Below are positions 30,857-39,464 of a stretch of 64,000 bases of DNA, in pieces. This DNA comes from Phenylobacterium aquaticum. Its GTDB lineage: Bacteria; Pseudomonadota; Alphaproteobacteria; Caulobacterales; Caulobacteraceae. How positions within the stretch are numbered: the first letter of the stretch is position 1; the number at the start of each line of letters is the position of its first letter. The notes under the pieces were generated by a model, which saw nothing but the letters and a program-made list of their open reading frames with translations, did no database searches and was not told the origin of the DNA. The stretch spans positions 124,001 through 188,000 of the forward strand of contig NZ_JALDPT010000005.1 in assembly GCF_022695515.1 (NCBI RefSeq), given 5' to 3'. The translations under genes were made by a program, and so were the position numbers.

Positions 30857-31531
30857 CTAGTCTTCGTCGCCGTCCTCGTCGTCATAGTGCGGTTCGTCCG
30901 CCTCGACAGGTTCAGGCGCCGCCGCGAAGACCGCGCCGGTCGCCGAGGCCGGCTCCAGGGTCGGACCATCGGGCTCGACCACGCCGCGCCGGGCGTCGTC
31001 CTTGGCCTTCTTGTCGGCGGCCTTACGCACCACCGCATCCAGCTCCATCTGAGTCGCCAGGCCCAGGGTCACCGGGTCGACGGGCTTGATGTTCGCCGCG
31101 TTCCAGTGGGCGCGGTTGCGCACCTGGTCGATGGTGGCCTTGGTGGTGCCCAGCAGGCGGGCGATCTGGCTGTCGGCCACTTCCGGGTGGTTGCGGATGA
31201 ACCAGGCGATGGCGTCCGGGCGGTCCTGGCGGCGCGACACGGGGGTGTAGCGCGGGGCCTTCTTGACCGGCTTCAAGAGCTCGGCGTGACGGCTCTTCTG
31301 GGCCTTCATCCGGTACTTGGCGTTGTTCTGGGCGGCGTCCAGCTCCTCGCGGGACAGCTGGCCATTGGCGATCGGGTCGGCGCCGCGGATGTCGCGCGCC
31401 ACTTCGCCGTCGGCGATGCCCTTCACTTCCAGAGGGTGCAGTCCGCAGAAGTCGGCGATCTGATCGAAGGTGAGGGACGTATTGTCGACCAGCCAGACAG
31501 CGGTCGCCTTCGGCATCAGAATGTCGGTCAT
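30857..31531 (-). CDS. DUF1013/TrcR-type transcriptional regulator
   Basis: 224 residues. The DUF1013 core covers about residues 1-165 (MTDILMPKATAVWLVDNTSL, GLHPLEVKGIADGEV, and an HTH-like IARLLGTTKATIDQVRNRAHW). An acidic, Pro/Ala-rich tail ends DDEDGDED. The family is nearly universal in Alphaproteobacteria. The Rickettsia member, TrcR, is described as a cell-cycle-type regulator. The ATG at 31531 begins the conserved domain. An upstream extension is not family-like. Confidence 0.88.
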   Translation of the reverse strand: MTDILMPKATAVWLVDNTSLTFDQIADFCGLHPLEVKGIADGEVARDIRGADPIANGQLSREELDAAQNNAKYRMKAQKSRHAELLKPVKKAPRYTPVSRRQDRPDAIAWFIRNHPEVADSQIARLLGTTKATIDQVRNRAHWNAANIKPVDPVTLGLATQMELDAVVRKAADKKAKDDARRGVVEPDGPTLEPASATGAVFAAAPEPVEADEPHYDDEDGDED

Positions 31532-31652
31532 GACGGTCTTCCTAAAATGACGGCGCCCGGCCTTTCGGCCGGGCGGTGCATAGAGCGAAGACACGTATAG
31601 GCCGGATCGGCGATCAAGAAAACGGCCAATATGAACCGCTTAGCGCGGCGTT

Positions 31653-31946
31653 TCAGCTTGCCGCCGCCCGGTAGGTCTTGAGGTGGGTGACCCGCAGGCC
31701 CTTGAGCCCGTGGCGATCGAAAAGGTTCAGCCAGTTGGCCACCTCCTCCATGGACAGTCGGTAGCGATCGACGGCCTCGTCCAGCGAGATCAGGCCGCCG
31801 CGGATGGCGACCACCACCTCGGCCTTGCGGCGCGGCCCCCAGCGATTCAGGTCCGGCCGGGGCAGGTCCTGGGCGGTGAGACATTGGCCGAGCGGGCCCA
31901 CGACGCCCGGACGGCGACCCAGCAGCACTCTTTCAAATCCGGACAC
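31653..31946 (-). CDS. DUF1153 (SciP-like) HTH protein
   Basis: 97 residues. The core NRWGPRRKAEVVVAIRGGLISLDEAVDRYRLS... is the DUF1153 HTH fold of SciP, the small inhibitor that binds CtrA at its promoters in Caulobacter. It differs from true SciP at several core positions as I recall them, so I call it a paralogue. The start is GTG at 31946, with GGAG about ten bases upstream. A GTG at 31976 is an alternative. It overlaps the upstream membrane gene by 14 bases and is last in a three-gene operon. Confidence 0.8.
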   Translation of the reverse strand: MSGFERVLLGRRPGVVGPLGQCLTAQDLPRPDLNRWGPRRKAEVVVAIRGGLISLDEAVDRYRLSMEEVANWLNLFDRHGLKGLRVTHLKTYRAAAS

Positions 31947-32706
31947 GGTCGCGCAGCTCCATAAGAATGACGTCACGATGGGCGAAGATCACGCCCGCGA
32001 AGGCGGTGATGGCGGCCAGCGCCACCACCACGCCGGCGGCGATGGAGATCAGCAGCTCGATCAGCGGCCCGCCGTCCCGTTGCGGGGGTGGCGGAGGGAC
32101 GGGGGCCGCGACCGCGCCCGTCCCCGGCGTCGGGAGAGACACGAGCCGGAGCGGGGTCGACGGATCTTCGGGGGGCTGGACAGGTTTGGTCCCCCGGAGC
32201 TCCGCATCGAGCAGGACCCAGACTTCGCGAAGCCGGGCGGCGATCTGGTAGGCGGTGGTCTCGCCGTCGAAGGCGGCCAGGCGGATGGAGGCGATCTCGT
32301 CCTCGATCTGCGGACGCAGGGCCCGCATGGCCCCGTGGCCATAGAAGGCGGTCAGCTCCATCGCCTGGGCGCAGGCCTGGATCACCCGGCGGGGCGGGGG
32401 CGCGTCCTCGCCGGCGTCGCCATCGACGATCACGGCCCGGCCGCGAACCGTCTCATGCAGCAGGGCGAGGCCCGCCAGGGCGCGGTTGGAGGGGATCCAG
32501 CCGGTCGCGGGCGCCGCCACCCGTCGCCAGGAGGCGGTGAACTCCAGCACCCGCTCGGCGAAGACATCGACGACGCAGTATTCGATGACCTTCTGGTTAT
32601 AGCCCCGGTACTGCAACCGGGCGCAGAAGAAGAGCGGGTTGCGGGGAAGGGACGGGCTCACGCGATCGAGGGGGAAGGGAATGACCTTGTCCGCCGCTGG
32701 CTGCAT
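31933..32706 (-). CDS. tail-anchored protein of unknown function
   Basis: 257 residues. A cytosolic helical domain (about 1-185) includes EYCVVDVFAERVLEF and MELTAFYGHGAMRALRP. A Pro-rich linker follows (about 190-225), then one C-terminal membrane helix (about 228-250, LIELLISIAAGVVVALAAI) and a short basic tail. No family recognised. Its ATG overlaps the stop of the upstream HTH gene (TAATG), and its end overlaps the DUF1153 start. All three are therefore translationally coupled. It may hold a regulator at the membrane, but that is inference. Confidence 0.75.
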   Translation of the reverse strand: MQPAADKVIPFPLDRVSPSLPRNPLFFCARLQYRGYNQKVIEYCVVDVFAERVLEFTASWRRVAAPATGWIPSNRALAGLALLHETVRGRAVIVDGDAGEDAPPPRRVIQACAQAMELTAFYGHGAMRALRPQIEDEIASIRLAAFDGETTAYQIAARLREVWVLLDAELRGTKPVQPPEDPSTPLRLVSLPTPGTGAVAAPVPPPPPQRDGGPLIELLISIAAGVVVALAAITAFAGVIFAHRDVILMELRDRVRI

Positions 32707-33158
32707 TAGGCCGCGCCCTCGCGCCGTAGCGCCCCGCCCGACCGCGGCAGCAAGACCTCCTGCAGGCGGGTGCGGTCCAGCCGGATGGTGTAGGAGGCCC
32801 CGGGCCCCGGCAGGATGACCTCGTTCTGCTCCAGGAGCCGCAGCTTCCGGCGCACCGTTTCGCGCGGGATGCCGGTCATGTTGCTGATGCTGAAGGCCGA
32901 GAGGCTGGCCTCGACCTCGGAGAGCGACACCACGCTGGCGTGGCCCGCGCCGTTCACCGCCTCGATCGCGGCCGCCAGGACGAAGGCCATGTAGACGAAG
33001 ACCGCATCGGAGTCGTTGCCGCACTTCCGGCGCAGACTGAGCGACAGTTCAAAGAGCAGGCTGGCGACCTGATGGAACTCGTAGACTCGCGAGCCCTCTT
33101 GCCGCCCGTAAGCGCCGTGCGTTCTCTCAACGAGGTCGAACAGTACATTGACGCCCAT
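32706..33158 (-). CDS. winged-HTH regulator, first gene of coupled operon
   Basis: 150 residues. An N-terminal helical region (about 1-85) is followed by a winged helix-turn-helix at about residues 90-130: SISNMTGIPRETVRRKLRLLEQNEVI, a MarR/Crp-type recognition helix. The mostly helical N-terminus may be a dimerisation or effector domain. ATG at 33158 is chosen. A GTG two codons upstream is possible. The stop overlaps the next ATG (TAATG). Target unknown. Confidence 0.75.
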   Translation of the reverse strand: MGVNVLFDLVERTHGAYGRQEGSRVYEFHQVASLLFELSLSLRRKCGNDSDAVFVYMAFVLAAAIEAVNGAGHASVVSLSEVEASLSAFSISNMTGIPRETVRRKLRLLEQNEVILPGPGASYTIRLDRTRLQEVLLPRSGGALRREGAA

Positions 33159-33491
33159 GCTCACTCACCCAAGACGCGAATTATTCCCGTCTTGCGAGAA
33201 GCCCGGAATGGGTAACGTTGGCAATGGGCTCGGCGCCCAACTTGGACATATTTCCGCTCAAGCTGAGCGGTTTTTCACTTTTCTTGCGGGAATTTTGAAT
33301 AGGCGCCCCGAGTCGACCAGGATTCCTGCAGCCGGAAGTAATCAGCCGGGCGCTGGTCGCGCGCTAATCTGGCGCCGCTGCTGACCGACAATTCGAGGCA
33401 AGCTTCACCATATGCCCGACCTCGATCCGGGACATTCGAACAATCGGAATGGAGACTGTGGCCCGGGGCCGAACTTGCGCCGGGCTGGCGC
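33159..33491. other. 333-base intergenic region between HTH operon and ribB
   Basis: No plausible gene on either strand. It is less GC-rich than its surroundings, holds the promoter of the HTH operon, and contains a perfect hairpin with a T-run at 33254-33275. The first 90 bases on the plus strand could encode a short RNA ending at that hairpin. Nothing else recognisable. Confidence 0.5.
33254..33275 (+). terminator. orphan terminator-like hairpin
   Basis: CCGCTCA (33254-33260), a three-base loop AGC, and TGAGCGG (33264-33270) form a perfect seven-base-pair stem, followed by TTTTT. This is a textbook intrinsic terminator on the plus strand, but no plus-strand gene precedes it. It could end an unannotated small RNA or serve as an operator for the HTH gene. 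Confidence 0.55.
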
Positions 33492-34634
33492 CTAGTCGAG
33501 GCCGCGACGGCCCACGATCCTCAGGCCGTAACCGCCCGATCCCGGCAGCACGGTGGAGGAATTGGACAAAAGCTCCATGTCGCGCACTCCGAGATCCAGC
33601 AGGATCTGGGCGCCCACGCCATAGTCGCGCAGGACATTGGCGCCGTGGTCGACATCGGCGCCGGCGCCATAGCGCTCCGACAGCCAGGCGGGGTTGGAAT
33701 CGCGGATGAACACCGCCACGCCCGCCCCCTCATAGTCGGCGAGCGCCTGCAGGGCGCGCGGAACATAGTCGCGGCGCGCCTCCACATGGCCCAGCATGTC
33801 GGCGGCGAAGTCGACACGGTGCATCCGCACCAGGGTCGCCTTGTCAGCCTCGATCCGGCCCTTGGTCAGGACCACATGCTCAGTGCCGTCCAGGATGTTG
33901 CGATAGATGAGCATCCGAAAGCGGCCGCCATAGGCGCTGTCGAACGGGGTCTCCAGCACGCGCTCGACCTGGCGTTCGGTGCGGCGGCGATAGGCGATCA
34001 GGTCGGCGATGGTGCCGATCTTCAGCCCATGCAGCTGGGCGAAGGCGATCAGGTCCGGCAGGCGGGCCATGGACCCGTCGTCCTTCATGATCTCGCAGAT
34101 CACCCCGGCGGGATTCAGGCCGGCCATGCGGCTGATATCGACAGCCGCCTCGGTGTGGCCGGCGCGGACCAGGACCCCGCCGTCGCGGGCGACCAGCGGG
34201 AAGACGTGGCCAGGCGAGACCACGTCGTCGGCGCCCTTGGTCGGGTCGATGGCGACGGCGACCGTGTGGGCCCGGTCATGGGCGGAGATGCCGGTGGTGA
34301 CCCCCTCGCGGGCCTCGATCGAGACGGTGAAGGCGGTGCCGTGGCCGGACTGGTTGTCCACCGCCATGGGCGGCAGGCGCAGCTGGCGCGCGCGCTCGGC
34401 GGTGATCGACAGGCAGATCAGGCCGCGGGCATGGCGGGCCATGAAGTTGATCTGGTCCGGGGTGGCGAACTGGGCGGGGATGATGACATCGCCCTCGTTC
34501 TCCCGGTCCTCGGCGTCGACCAGGATATAGGGCCGGCCGTTGCGGGCGTCGGCGATGATGTCCTCGATCGGCGAGATCGCGGACTCGTGGACGGGCTGGC
34601 CGGCTTCGTTGGCGGCGGATTGGGGGGACGTCAT
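33492..34634 (-). CDS. ribB: 3,4-dihydroxy-2-butanone-4-phosphate synthase with degenerate GCH-II domain
   Basis: 380 residues. The N-terminal RibB domain has the active-site DAEDRENEGD and GLICLSITAERA, plus HTEAAVD. The C-terminal half aligns with GTP cyclohydrolase II but lacks the zinc-binding Cys triad and catalytic residues. This is the RibBX-type arrangement seen in Alphaproteobacteria. It makes the four-carbon riboflavin precursor. The C-terminal domain is probably not a GTP cyclohydrolase. Start ATG at 34634, 20 bases after the FMN-reductase stop, so it is in one operon with the flavin reductase. Confidence 0.9.
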   Translation of the reverse strand: MTSPQSAANEAGQPVHESAISPIEDIIADARNGRPYILVDAEDRENEGDVIIPAQFATPDQINFMARHARGLICLSITAERARQLRLPPMAVDNQSGHGTAFTVSIEAREGVTTGISAHDRAHTVAVAIDPTKGADDVVSPGHVFPLVARDGGVLVRAGHTEAAVDISRMAGLNPAGVICEIMKDDGSMARLPDLIAFAQLHGLKIGTIADLIAYRRRTERQVERVLETPFDSAYGGRFRMLIYRNILDGTEHVVLTKGRIEADKATLVRMHRVDFAADMLGHVEARRDYVPRALQALADYEGAGVAVFIRDSNPAWLSERYGAGADVDHGANVLRDYGVGAQILLDLGVRDMELLSNSSTVLPGSGGYGLRIVGRRGLD

Positions 34635-34654
34635 CAAACCTGTTCCTTACGCCG

Positions 34655-35250
34655 TCATTCCGCCGGGGCCCGGGCGGCCAACTGCATCCGGGCGAATTCC
34701 AGCACCTGCTCGCCCACCGTGGCCAGTTGCCAGGCGTCCTTGGGATCGACGGGCAGTCCGTCGGGACCAAAAGCGCTGGAACTGGCGTTGAAGGCCGCGC
34801 CATAGGGCGTCGGCCAGCCCCTCAGCGCATGTATGACCGATCGCAGCGTGGTCAATGCCGTACCGGCCGCCTGCCAGCCGTCGGCGGTGATGATGCAGCC
34901 CACCGCCCGGTCGGTGAAATAGGGCCGGGCGTCCTTGTTCAGGGACTCCAGGGTGTCCAGCGCGTTCTTCACGATGCCCGAGATCGAGCCGTGATAGCCG
35001 GGGCTGGCCACGATGATGCCATCGGCGGTGCGCACGCCTCGGCCAGGGCCTTCTGCTCGTCCGAGGTCTCGACGGTGGAGGGATTGAAGATCGGCAGGCG
35101 GGCGAGGAAATCCCCGCCCAGCAGCAGCGTCTCGGCGCCGCCGGCCTCCGCCGCCTTCAGCGAGACCGCGAGGGCCCGTTCCGTGGAGGATCCTGGCCGG
35201 ATGGTGCCACCGATCCCGACGATCCTGGGCCTGCGCGCGGTCGAACTCAT
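34655..35250 (-). CDS. NADPH-dependent FMN reductase (frameshifted)
   Basis: About 198 residues once joined. The N-terminal half (from 35250) has the flavodoxin-like GGTIRPGSST motif. The frame breaks near 35037 and resumes at RTADGIIVASPGYHGSISG, the FMN-binding loop of the SsuE/ArsH family. Adding one G restores LAEAVRTADG. It reduces FMN or quinones with NAD(P)H. It lies between an acyl-CoA synthetase (one-base gap) and ribB. The break is likely a sequencing error. Confidence 0.85.
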
Positions 35251-35251
35251 C

Positions 35252-36988
35252 CTAGGCCTCGAACACCTTCTTCAGCTCGGTCTTGAGGATCTTGCCGTTG
35301 GCGTTGCGCGGCAGGGTCTCGGGCCAGAACACGACCTTGACCGGAACCTTGAACGCCGCCAGCCGCGCGCGCACCCACGCCTGGAGCTCGGCCTCGGTGG
35401 CCGCGCCGCCCGGTTTCAGATGCACCACGGCCGCCGGTTCCTCACCGAGCGTCTTGTGGGGAACGCCGACCAGAGCGGCGTCCATGACGTCTGGGTGGTC
35501 GTACAGCACATTCTCGACTTCGACACAGTAGATGTTTTCGCCGCCGCGGATCAGCATGTCCTTGGCCCGGTCGATGATGAAGCAGAAGCCCTCCTCGTCG
35601 AGCCGGGCCAGGTCGCCGGTGCGCAGCCAGCCGTCGCGGAAGGTCTCGGCCGTGGCCTCGGGCTTGTTCCAGTAGAGCTTGACCACGTTCGGGCCCTTGA
35701 CCCACAGCTCGCCCACCTCGCCGATCGGCAGCTCTTCCGTCCCCTCCAGGTTCATGATCCGCATCTCGCCCGTGGGCGCCGCGGGGCCGCAGGAGTCCGG
35801 GCGGACCTCATAGTCCTTGCCCAGGTGGGAGGAGAAGGTGGCCGAGGTCTCGGTCATGCCCCAGCCGTTGCCCGGCAGGGAGCCGGGGAAGGTCTCGACG
35901 ATCTTGCGGACCAGTTCGGGGGCCGAAGGCGCCCCGCCATAGGTGACGCTGGTCAGGGAGGACAGGTCGTACTTCGCGCGCGCCGGATGCTCGATCAGCT
36001 GCCAGGCGATGGTCGGCACCCCGCCGGTGGAGCCCACCTTCTCCCGCTCGATCAGCCGCATGCCCTCCTCCGGCTCCCAGCGCCGCATGAAGACCAGCTT
36101 GCCGCCGGCGTTCACCGCCGGGGACAGGGTCGCGTGGCAGCCGGTGGCGTGGAACAGCGGCACCACCAGCAGGGTCACGCGCTGGGGCAGCTTGTGCGGG
36201 TCATCCTCCGGCGGCGCCTCGCCGCGGCGCAGGAAGTTGCGCTGGGCGGCGATGCCGCTGGCCATGATGTTGGAGACGATGTTGCGGTGGGTGCCCAGCG
36301 CCCCCTTGGGCTTACCGGTGGTGCCGGAGGTGTAGAAGATGGTGGCGTCGTCCTCGGGCTCCAGATCCACCTGCGGCAGGGGCAGGTCGGCGAGCGCGCG
36401 CCAGCTGTTCACCGGCCCGATCACGTCCTCAAGGCGGCGGACCAGGGGGTCGCTGGGCGCCCCCTCCATCCGCGCGGCGTAGACCCGCACAAGGTCGGGA
36501 CAATTCTGCAGATGGCCGGCCAGGCGCTCCAGCCGCTCGCCGTCGACCAGGGCGACCTTGGTCCCGGAATCGGCCAGGCCGTATTCCAGCTCCGGCCCGG
36601 TCCACCAGGCGTTCAGCGGGGTGACGATCGCGCCGACCAGGGCGGCGGCGAAGAAGGCCACGGGGAATTCCGGCAGGTTGCGCATGATCACCGCGACCCG
36701 GTCGCCCTTGCCCACGCCATCGGCCTGCAGCTGGTGGGCCAGGGTCAGGGTGGCGCGGGCGAAGGCCTCAAAGGTCGCCCGGTCGTCCTCTAGCACCATG
36801 AACTCGCGCTCGCCGAAGCTGCGGCCGTTCAGGAACACGTCGCGCAGGGTGGGCGGGGCGTTCTTCCAGGTGCGGGTCGGGATCCCGCGAATGTCGCGGA
36901 CCTCGATCTCGAACTTCTCGCCGGGGGCGGTGAGCCGGGCGTGGGCCTCGGCGATGGTCATGACGGGCCAGGCGGCGTCTTGGCTCAT
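35252..36988 (-). CDS. AMP-forming acyl-CoA synthetase
   Basis: 578 residues of the ANL superfamily: A3 P-loop [13 protein letters not shown]5 [10 protein letters not shown]7 [13 protein letters not shown]8 hinge [15 protein letters not shown], and the A10 catalytic Lys in [11 protein letters not shown]. It activates a fatty or aromatic acid to its CoA thioester. Chain length cannot be read. It heads an operon with the FMN reductase and ribB. A GGATC ribosome site precedes the ATG. Confidence 0.92.
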   Translation of the reverse strand: MSQDAAWPVMTIAEAHARLTAPGEKFEIEVRDIRGIPTRTWKNAPPTLRDVFLNGRSFGEREFMVLEDDRATFEAFARATLTLAHQLQADGVGKGDRVAVIMRNLPEFPVAFFAAALVGAIVTPLNAWWTGPELEYGLADSGTKVALVDGERLERLAGHLQNCPDLVRVYAARMEGAPSDPLVRRLEDVIGPVNSWRALADLPLPQVDLEPEDDATIFYTSGTTGKPKGALGTHRNIVSNIMASGIAAQRNFLRRGEAPPEDDPHKLPQRVTLLVVPLFHATGCHATLSPAVNAGGKLVFMRRWEPEEGMRLIEREKVGSTGGVPTIAWQLIEHPARAKYDLSSLTSVTYGGAPSAPELVRKIVETFPGSLPGNGWGMTETSATFSSHLGKDYEVRPDSCGPAAPTGEMRIMNLEGTEELPIGEVGELWVKGPNVVKLYWNKPEATAETFRDGWLRTGDLARLDEEGFCFIIDRAKDMLIRGGENIYCVEVENVLYDHPDVMDAALVGVPHKTLGEEPAAVVHLKPGGAATEAELQAWVRARLAAFKVPVKVVFWPETLPRNANGKILKTELKKVFEA

Positions 36989-37036
36989 GGGTGATCCTGC
37001 TCGAAAATGGACAAACGAATGAGTGCGGCGGAAGCG

Positions 37037-37420
37037 CTAAAGCGCGCTCTTCAGATCAGTCTTGGCGAAGTCATCGCCGACGAACAACAGCGGACAATCG
37101 AGGTGGGCCGCCAAGGCATAGGCGAAACAGTCGCCGTAGTTGAGCCGCGCCGGATGCCGCCCCTTGCCCCATCGGCGATAGGCCTGCGCCACCCTGATCG
37201 CGGCGGGCTGGTCCAGGTCGATCACCTGCAGCCTCAGCCCCTCGACAAGACGCGACATTTCATCGCCCAGCCCCCGACCATCAGCGACGATCAGCACTTC
37301 GGCGAGGGTCGCCGCCGAGATGATGAAGGGCCCATCTCGTCCAAGGATCGCGGCGCAGGCGTCGGCTTCAGGCTCGTCGAGGAGAACCGCCAGCAGGGCG
37401 GAACTGTCGATGCAGATCAC
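37037..37420 (-). CDS. VapC-type PIN-domain toxin
   Basis: 127 residues of PIN fold. The four acidic metal ligands are present: Asp5 (MICIDSSAL), Glu41 (LAEVL), Asp97 (YGDCFA) and Asp116 (FVGDDF). Such proteins are RNases that cut tRNA or rRNA when released from their antitoxin. It starts with GTG overlapping the antitoxin stop (GTGA), so it is strictly coupled to it. It is likely part of a toxin-antitoxin system, not a housekeeping nuclease. Confidence 0.88.
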   Translation of the reverse strand: MICIDSSALLAVLLDEPEADACAAILGRDGPFIISAATLAEVLIVADGRGLGDEMSRLVEGLRLQVIDLDQPAAIRVAQAYRRWGKGRHPARLNYGDCFAYALAAHLDCPLLFVGDDFAKTDLKSAL

Positions 37421-37779
37421 TTGGGCAAGCCGTTTTCATCGTAGAGGAAGTCCGCCGCATGCGCGGCGTCCGGTCCCGGCAGAATCTTGGTCCGGGCCGA
37501 GGCTCTGATGGCCTCGATCAGCTTCAAGCGCTCTGCGGGATCATGCGGGCGGTGCTCGAACACCACCTCCGGACGCTCTTCGCTCATGCCGCGAAGCTCG
37601 CTCATGCGGCGCGCCAACAGGCCCTGAACCTTCGCCTCGACCATGTCCGGGATCGGCGACTGCCCCGCGAGCCACCGGCGCATGGTCCGGTCGGTGACGC
37701 TCAGGTCCCGCGCGAGCGCGGTCTGCCAACGCGCGCCATGAAGCACGCGGCCCTTTTCGGACAGATCCTCAGGAGTCAT
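37417..37779 (-). CDS. HTH-containing antitoxin of the VapC toxin
   Basis: 120 residues. An N-terminal Cro/CI-like HTH covers about 15-45 (LARDLSVTDRTMRRWLAGQSP), so the antitoxin itself can bind DNA. The C-terminal half ends DFLYDENGLPK, the toxin-wrapping tail seen in VapB-type antitoxins. The ATG at 37779 is chosen. An 18-base palindrome sits just upstream and is a natural autoregulatory operator. The HTH is unlike the AbrB, RHH or Phd folds usual for VapB, so this is a mixed architecture. Confidence 0.8.
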   Translation of the reverse strand: MTPEDLSEKGRVLHGARWQTALARDLSVTDRTMRRWLAGQSPIPDMVEAKVQGLLARRMSELRGMSEERPEVVFEHRPHDPAERLKLIEAIRASARTKILPGPDAAHAADFLYDENGLPK

Positions 37780-37803
37780 GGCGTGAACGCCTCGGGACGG
37801 AGA

Positions 37804-37821
37804 TGTCCTAAAAATAGGACA
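37804..37821. promoter_or_regulatory. palindromic operator of the toxin-antitoxin pair
   Basis: TGTCCTA-AAAA-TAGGACA is a perfect seven-base-pair inverted repeat with a four-base spacer, 24 bases upstream of the antitoxin ATG. Its position over the expected promoter and its symmetry fit a dimeric repressor site. It is most probably bound by the HTH of the antitoxin. Confidence 0.75.
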
Positions 37822-37843
37822 CCTCCGTCGGGGGGTCAATTTG

Positions 37844-39181
37844 TCAGGCCTCGGCCTTGGCGCCCCGGCCCACGCCACGCTTGGCGTACTCTTCCTTCAG
37901 CTCGGCCAGTTCGTCGGCGTACTTGGCCTGGGCGTCCTCGCGCAGACGCGGGATGTGGTAGTTCGGGAATAGGTCGTTGTCGGGCCGGTAGTCCTTCAGC
38001 ACCTGCTTGGCGACCGTCACCTTGTGAACTTCGGTCGGCCCGTCGGCGATGCCCATGACCAGCGAACTGGTGACCATGTGCATGAAGGGCATCTCGTTGG
38101 AGACCCCCAGCGCTCCGTGCAGGTGCGCGGCCTTGGTCGCGATGTCGTTATAGACCTTGGGCATGGCCACCTTGATCGCGGCGATGTCCTTGCGCACTAG
38201 GTTGTAGTCCTTGTGCTTGTCGATCAGCCAGGCGGTGCGCAGGACCAGCAGGCGAAACTGCTCCAGCGCGATCCAGCTGTCGGCGATGTCGGCCTGGACC
38301 ATCTGCAGGTCGGCGAGCCGGCCCTCTCGGGTGGTGCGCGAGACCGCGCGCTTGCACATCAGGTCCAGGGCGTGCTTGCAGGCGCCGACCGTGCGCATGG
38401 CGTGGTGGACGCGACCGCCGCCCAGGCGGACCTGGGCGATGATAAAGGCCGCGCCGCGCTCGCCGAGCAGGGCGTCATAGGGCACCCGCACATTGGTGTA
38501 GCGCATATAGCCTTCGTTGCCGCCGCCGATCTCGCCGCCGCCGCCGACCGCCACGTTGCGGACGATCTCGACGCCGGGGGTGTCGGTGGGCACCAGGAAG
38601 ATCGAAGTCCGCTTATAGGGGTCCTTGGCGTCCGGATCGGTGATCGCATAGACGACCAGCACCTTGGCGTAGCGGGCGTTGGTCGAGTACCACTTCTCGC
38701 CGTTGATCACCCACTCATTGCCGTCAAGCACCGCACGGGTCTTGAAGGTGAGCGGGTCCGAACCGCCCGTAGGTTCCGACATCGAGAAGGCCGAGCGGAT
38801 CTCGCCGTTCAGCAGCGGCCAGAGGTACTGCTCCTTCTGCTTGTCGGTGCCGTAGTGGGCGATGATCTCGGCGTTGCCGGTGTCCGGCGCCTGGCAGCCG
38901 AACACGGTGGGGGCCAGGTTGTTGCGGCCCAGCTTCTCGTTCATCAGGCCGAGCTTGAGCTGGCCATAGCCCTGGCCGCCCAGTTCGGGGCCCAGGTGAC
39001 AGGCCCACAGGCCCTGATCTTTCACCTTCTGCTGCAGCGGCTTGATGAACTTCTCGCGCCCGACCGAGCCATGGACCGCCATGCCCAGATGGCTGATCGG
39101 CTCGACCTCCTCGCGCATGAAGTCCTCGATCCAGTCGAGCTTCTTCTGGAATTCCGGATCGGTTTCAAAGTCCCAAGCCAT
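37844..39181 (-). CDS. acyl-CoA dehydrogenase
   Basis: 445 residues with the ACAD layout. The N-terminal helical domain starts MAWDFETDPEF. The FAD/substrate region has FSMSEPTGGSDP and NGEKWYSTNA. The C-terminal helices contain HLHGALGVSNEMPFMHM, and the IADGPTEVHKVTVAK motif near the end closes the FAD site. It oxidises an acyl-CoA to the enoyl-CoA. Substrate class unknown. A palindrome resembling a TetR-type fatty-acid operator lies 128 bases upstream. Confidence 0.92.
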   Translation of the reverse strand: MAWDFETDPEFQKKLDWIEDFMREEVEPISHLGMAVHGSVGREKFIKPLQQKVKDQGLWACHLGPELGGQGYGQLKLGLMNEKLGRNNLAPTVFGCQAPDTGNAEIIAHYGTDKQKEQYLWPLLNGEIRSAFSMSEPTGGSDPLTFKTRAVLDGNEWVINGEKWYSTNARYAKVLVVYAITDPDAKDPYKRTSIFLVPTDTPGVEIVRNVAVGGGGEIGGGNEGYMRYTNVRVPYDALLGERGAAFIIAQVRLGGGRVHHAMRTVGACKHALDLMCKRAVSRTTREGRLADLQMVQADIADSWIALEQFRLLVLRTAWLIDKHKDYNLVRKDIAAIKVAMPKVYNDIATKAAHLHGALGVSNEMPFMHMVTSSLVMGIADGPTEVHKVTVAKQVLKDYRPDNDLFPNYHIPRLREDAQAKYADELAELKEEYAKRGVGRGAKAEA

Positions 39182-39308
39182 TTGCGGCCTCCCATGCACC
39201 CGCCGTGTCGCGGGCTTGTTTTCGAAATGTGAGTATGTGCGCGGGCGCACGAAAGGTAAAAAGCTGCGATCCGACAACCCCTTAGGGCGGCGGCTCTGGC
39301 GACATTAT

Positions 39309-39322
39309 CAAACGGCCGTTTG
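39309..39322. promoter_or_regulatory. palindromic operator between acyl-CoA dehydrogenase and a TetR gene
   Basis: CAAACGGCCGTTTG is a perfect 14-base palindrome, in the relatively AT-rich stretch TTATCAAACGGCCGTTTGCA. TetR regulators of fatty-acid and acyl-CoA genes often bind related CAAAC-n-GTTTG sites. It lies between the divergent acyl-CoA dehydrogenase (start 39181) and double-HTH TetR gene (start 39465), so either or both may be controlled from it. Confidence 0.65.
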
Positions 39323-39464
39323 CATTACGCAACGTCGGACAGCAGGGGAATGGCGGAAAATTCTTCGTCGGCCCCTGGTGAAGCCGCCAATTTGCGCAGC
39401 TCCTGACCTTCACACCACTAGAGAGAGGTCGCCCCGCACCGCCGAGCCGGTCTAGTATGGCCGT

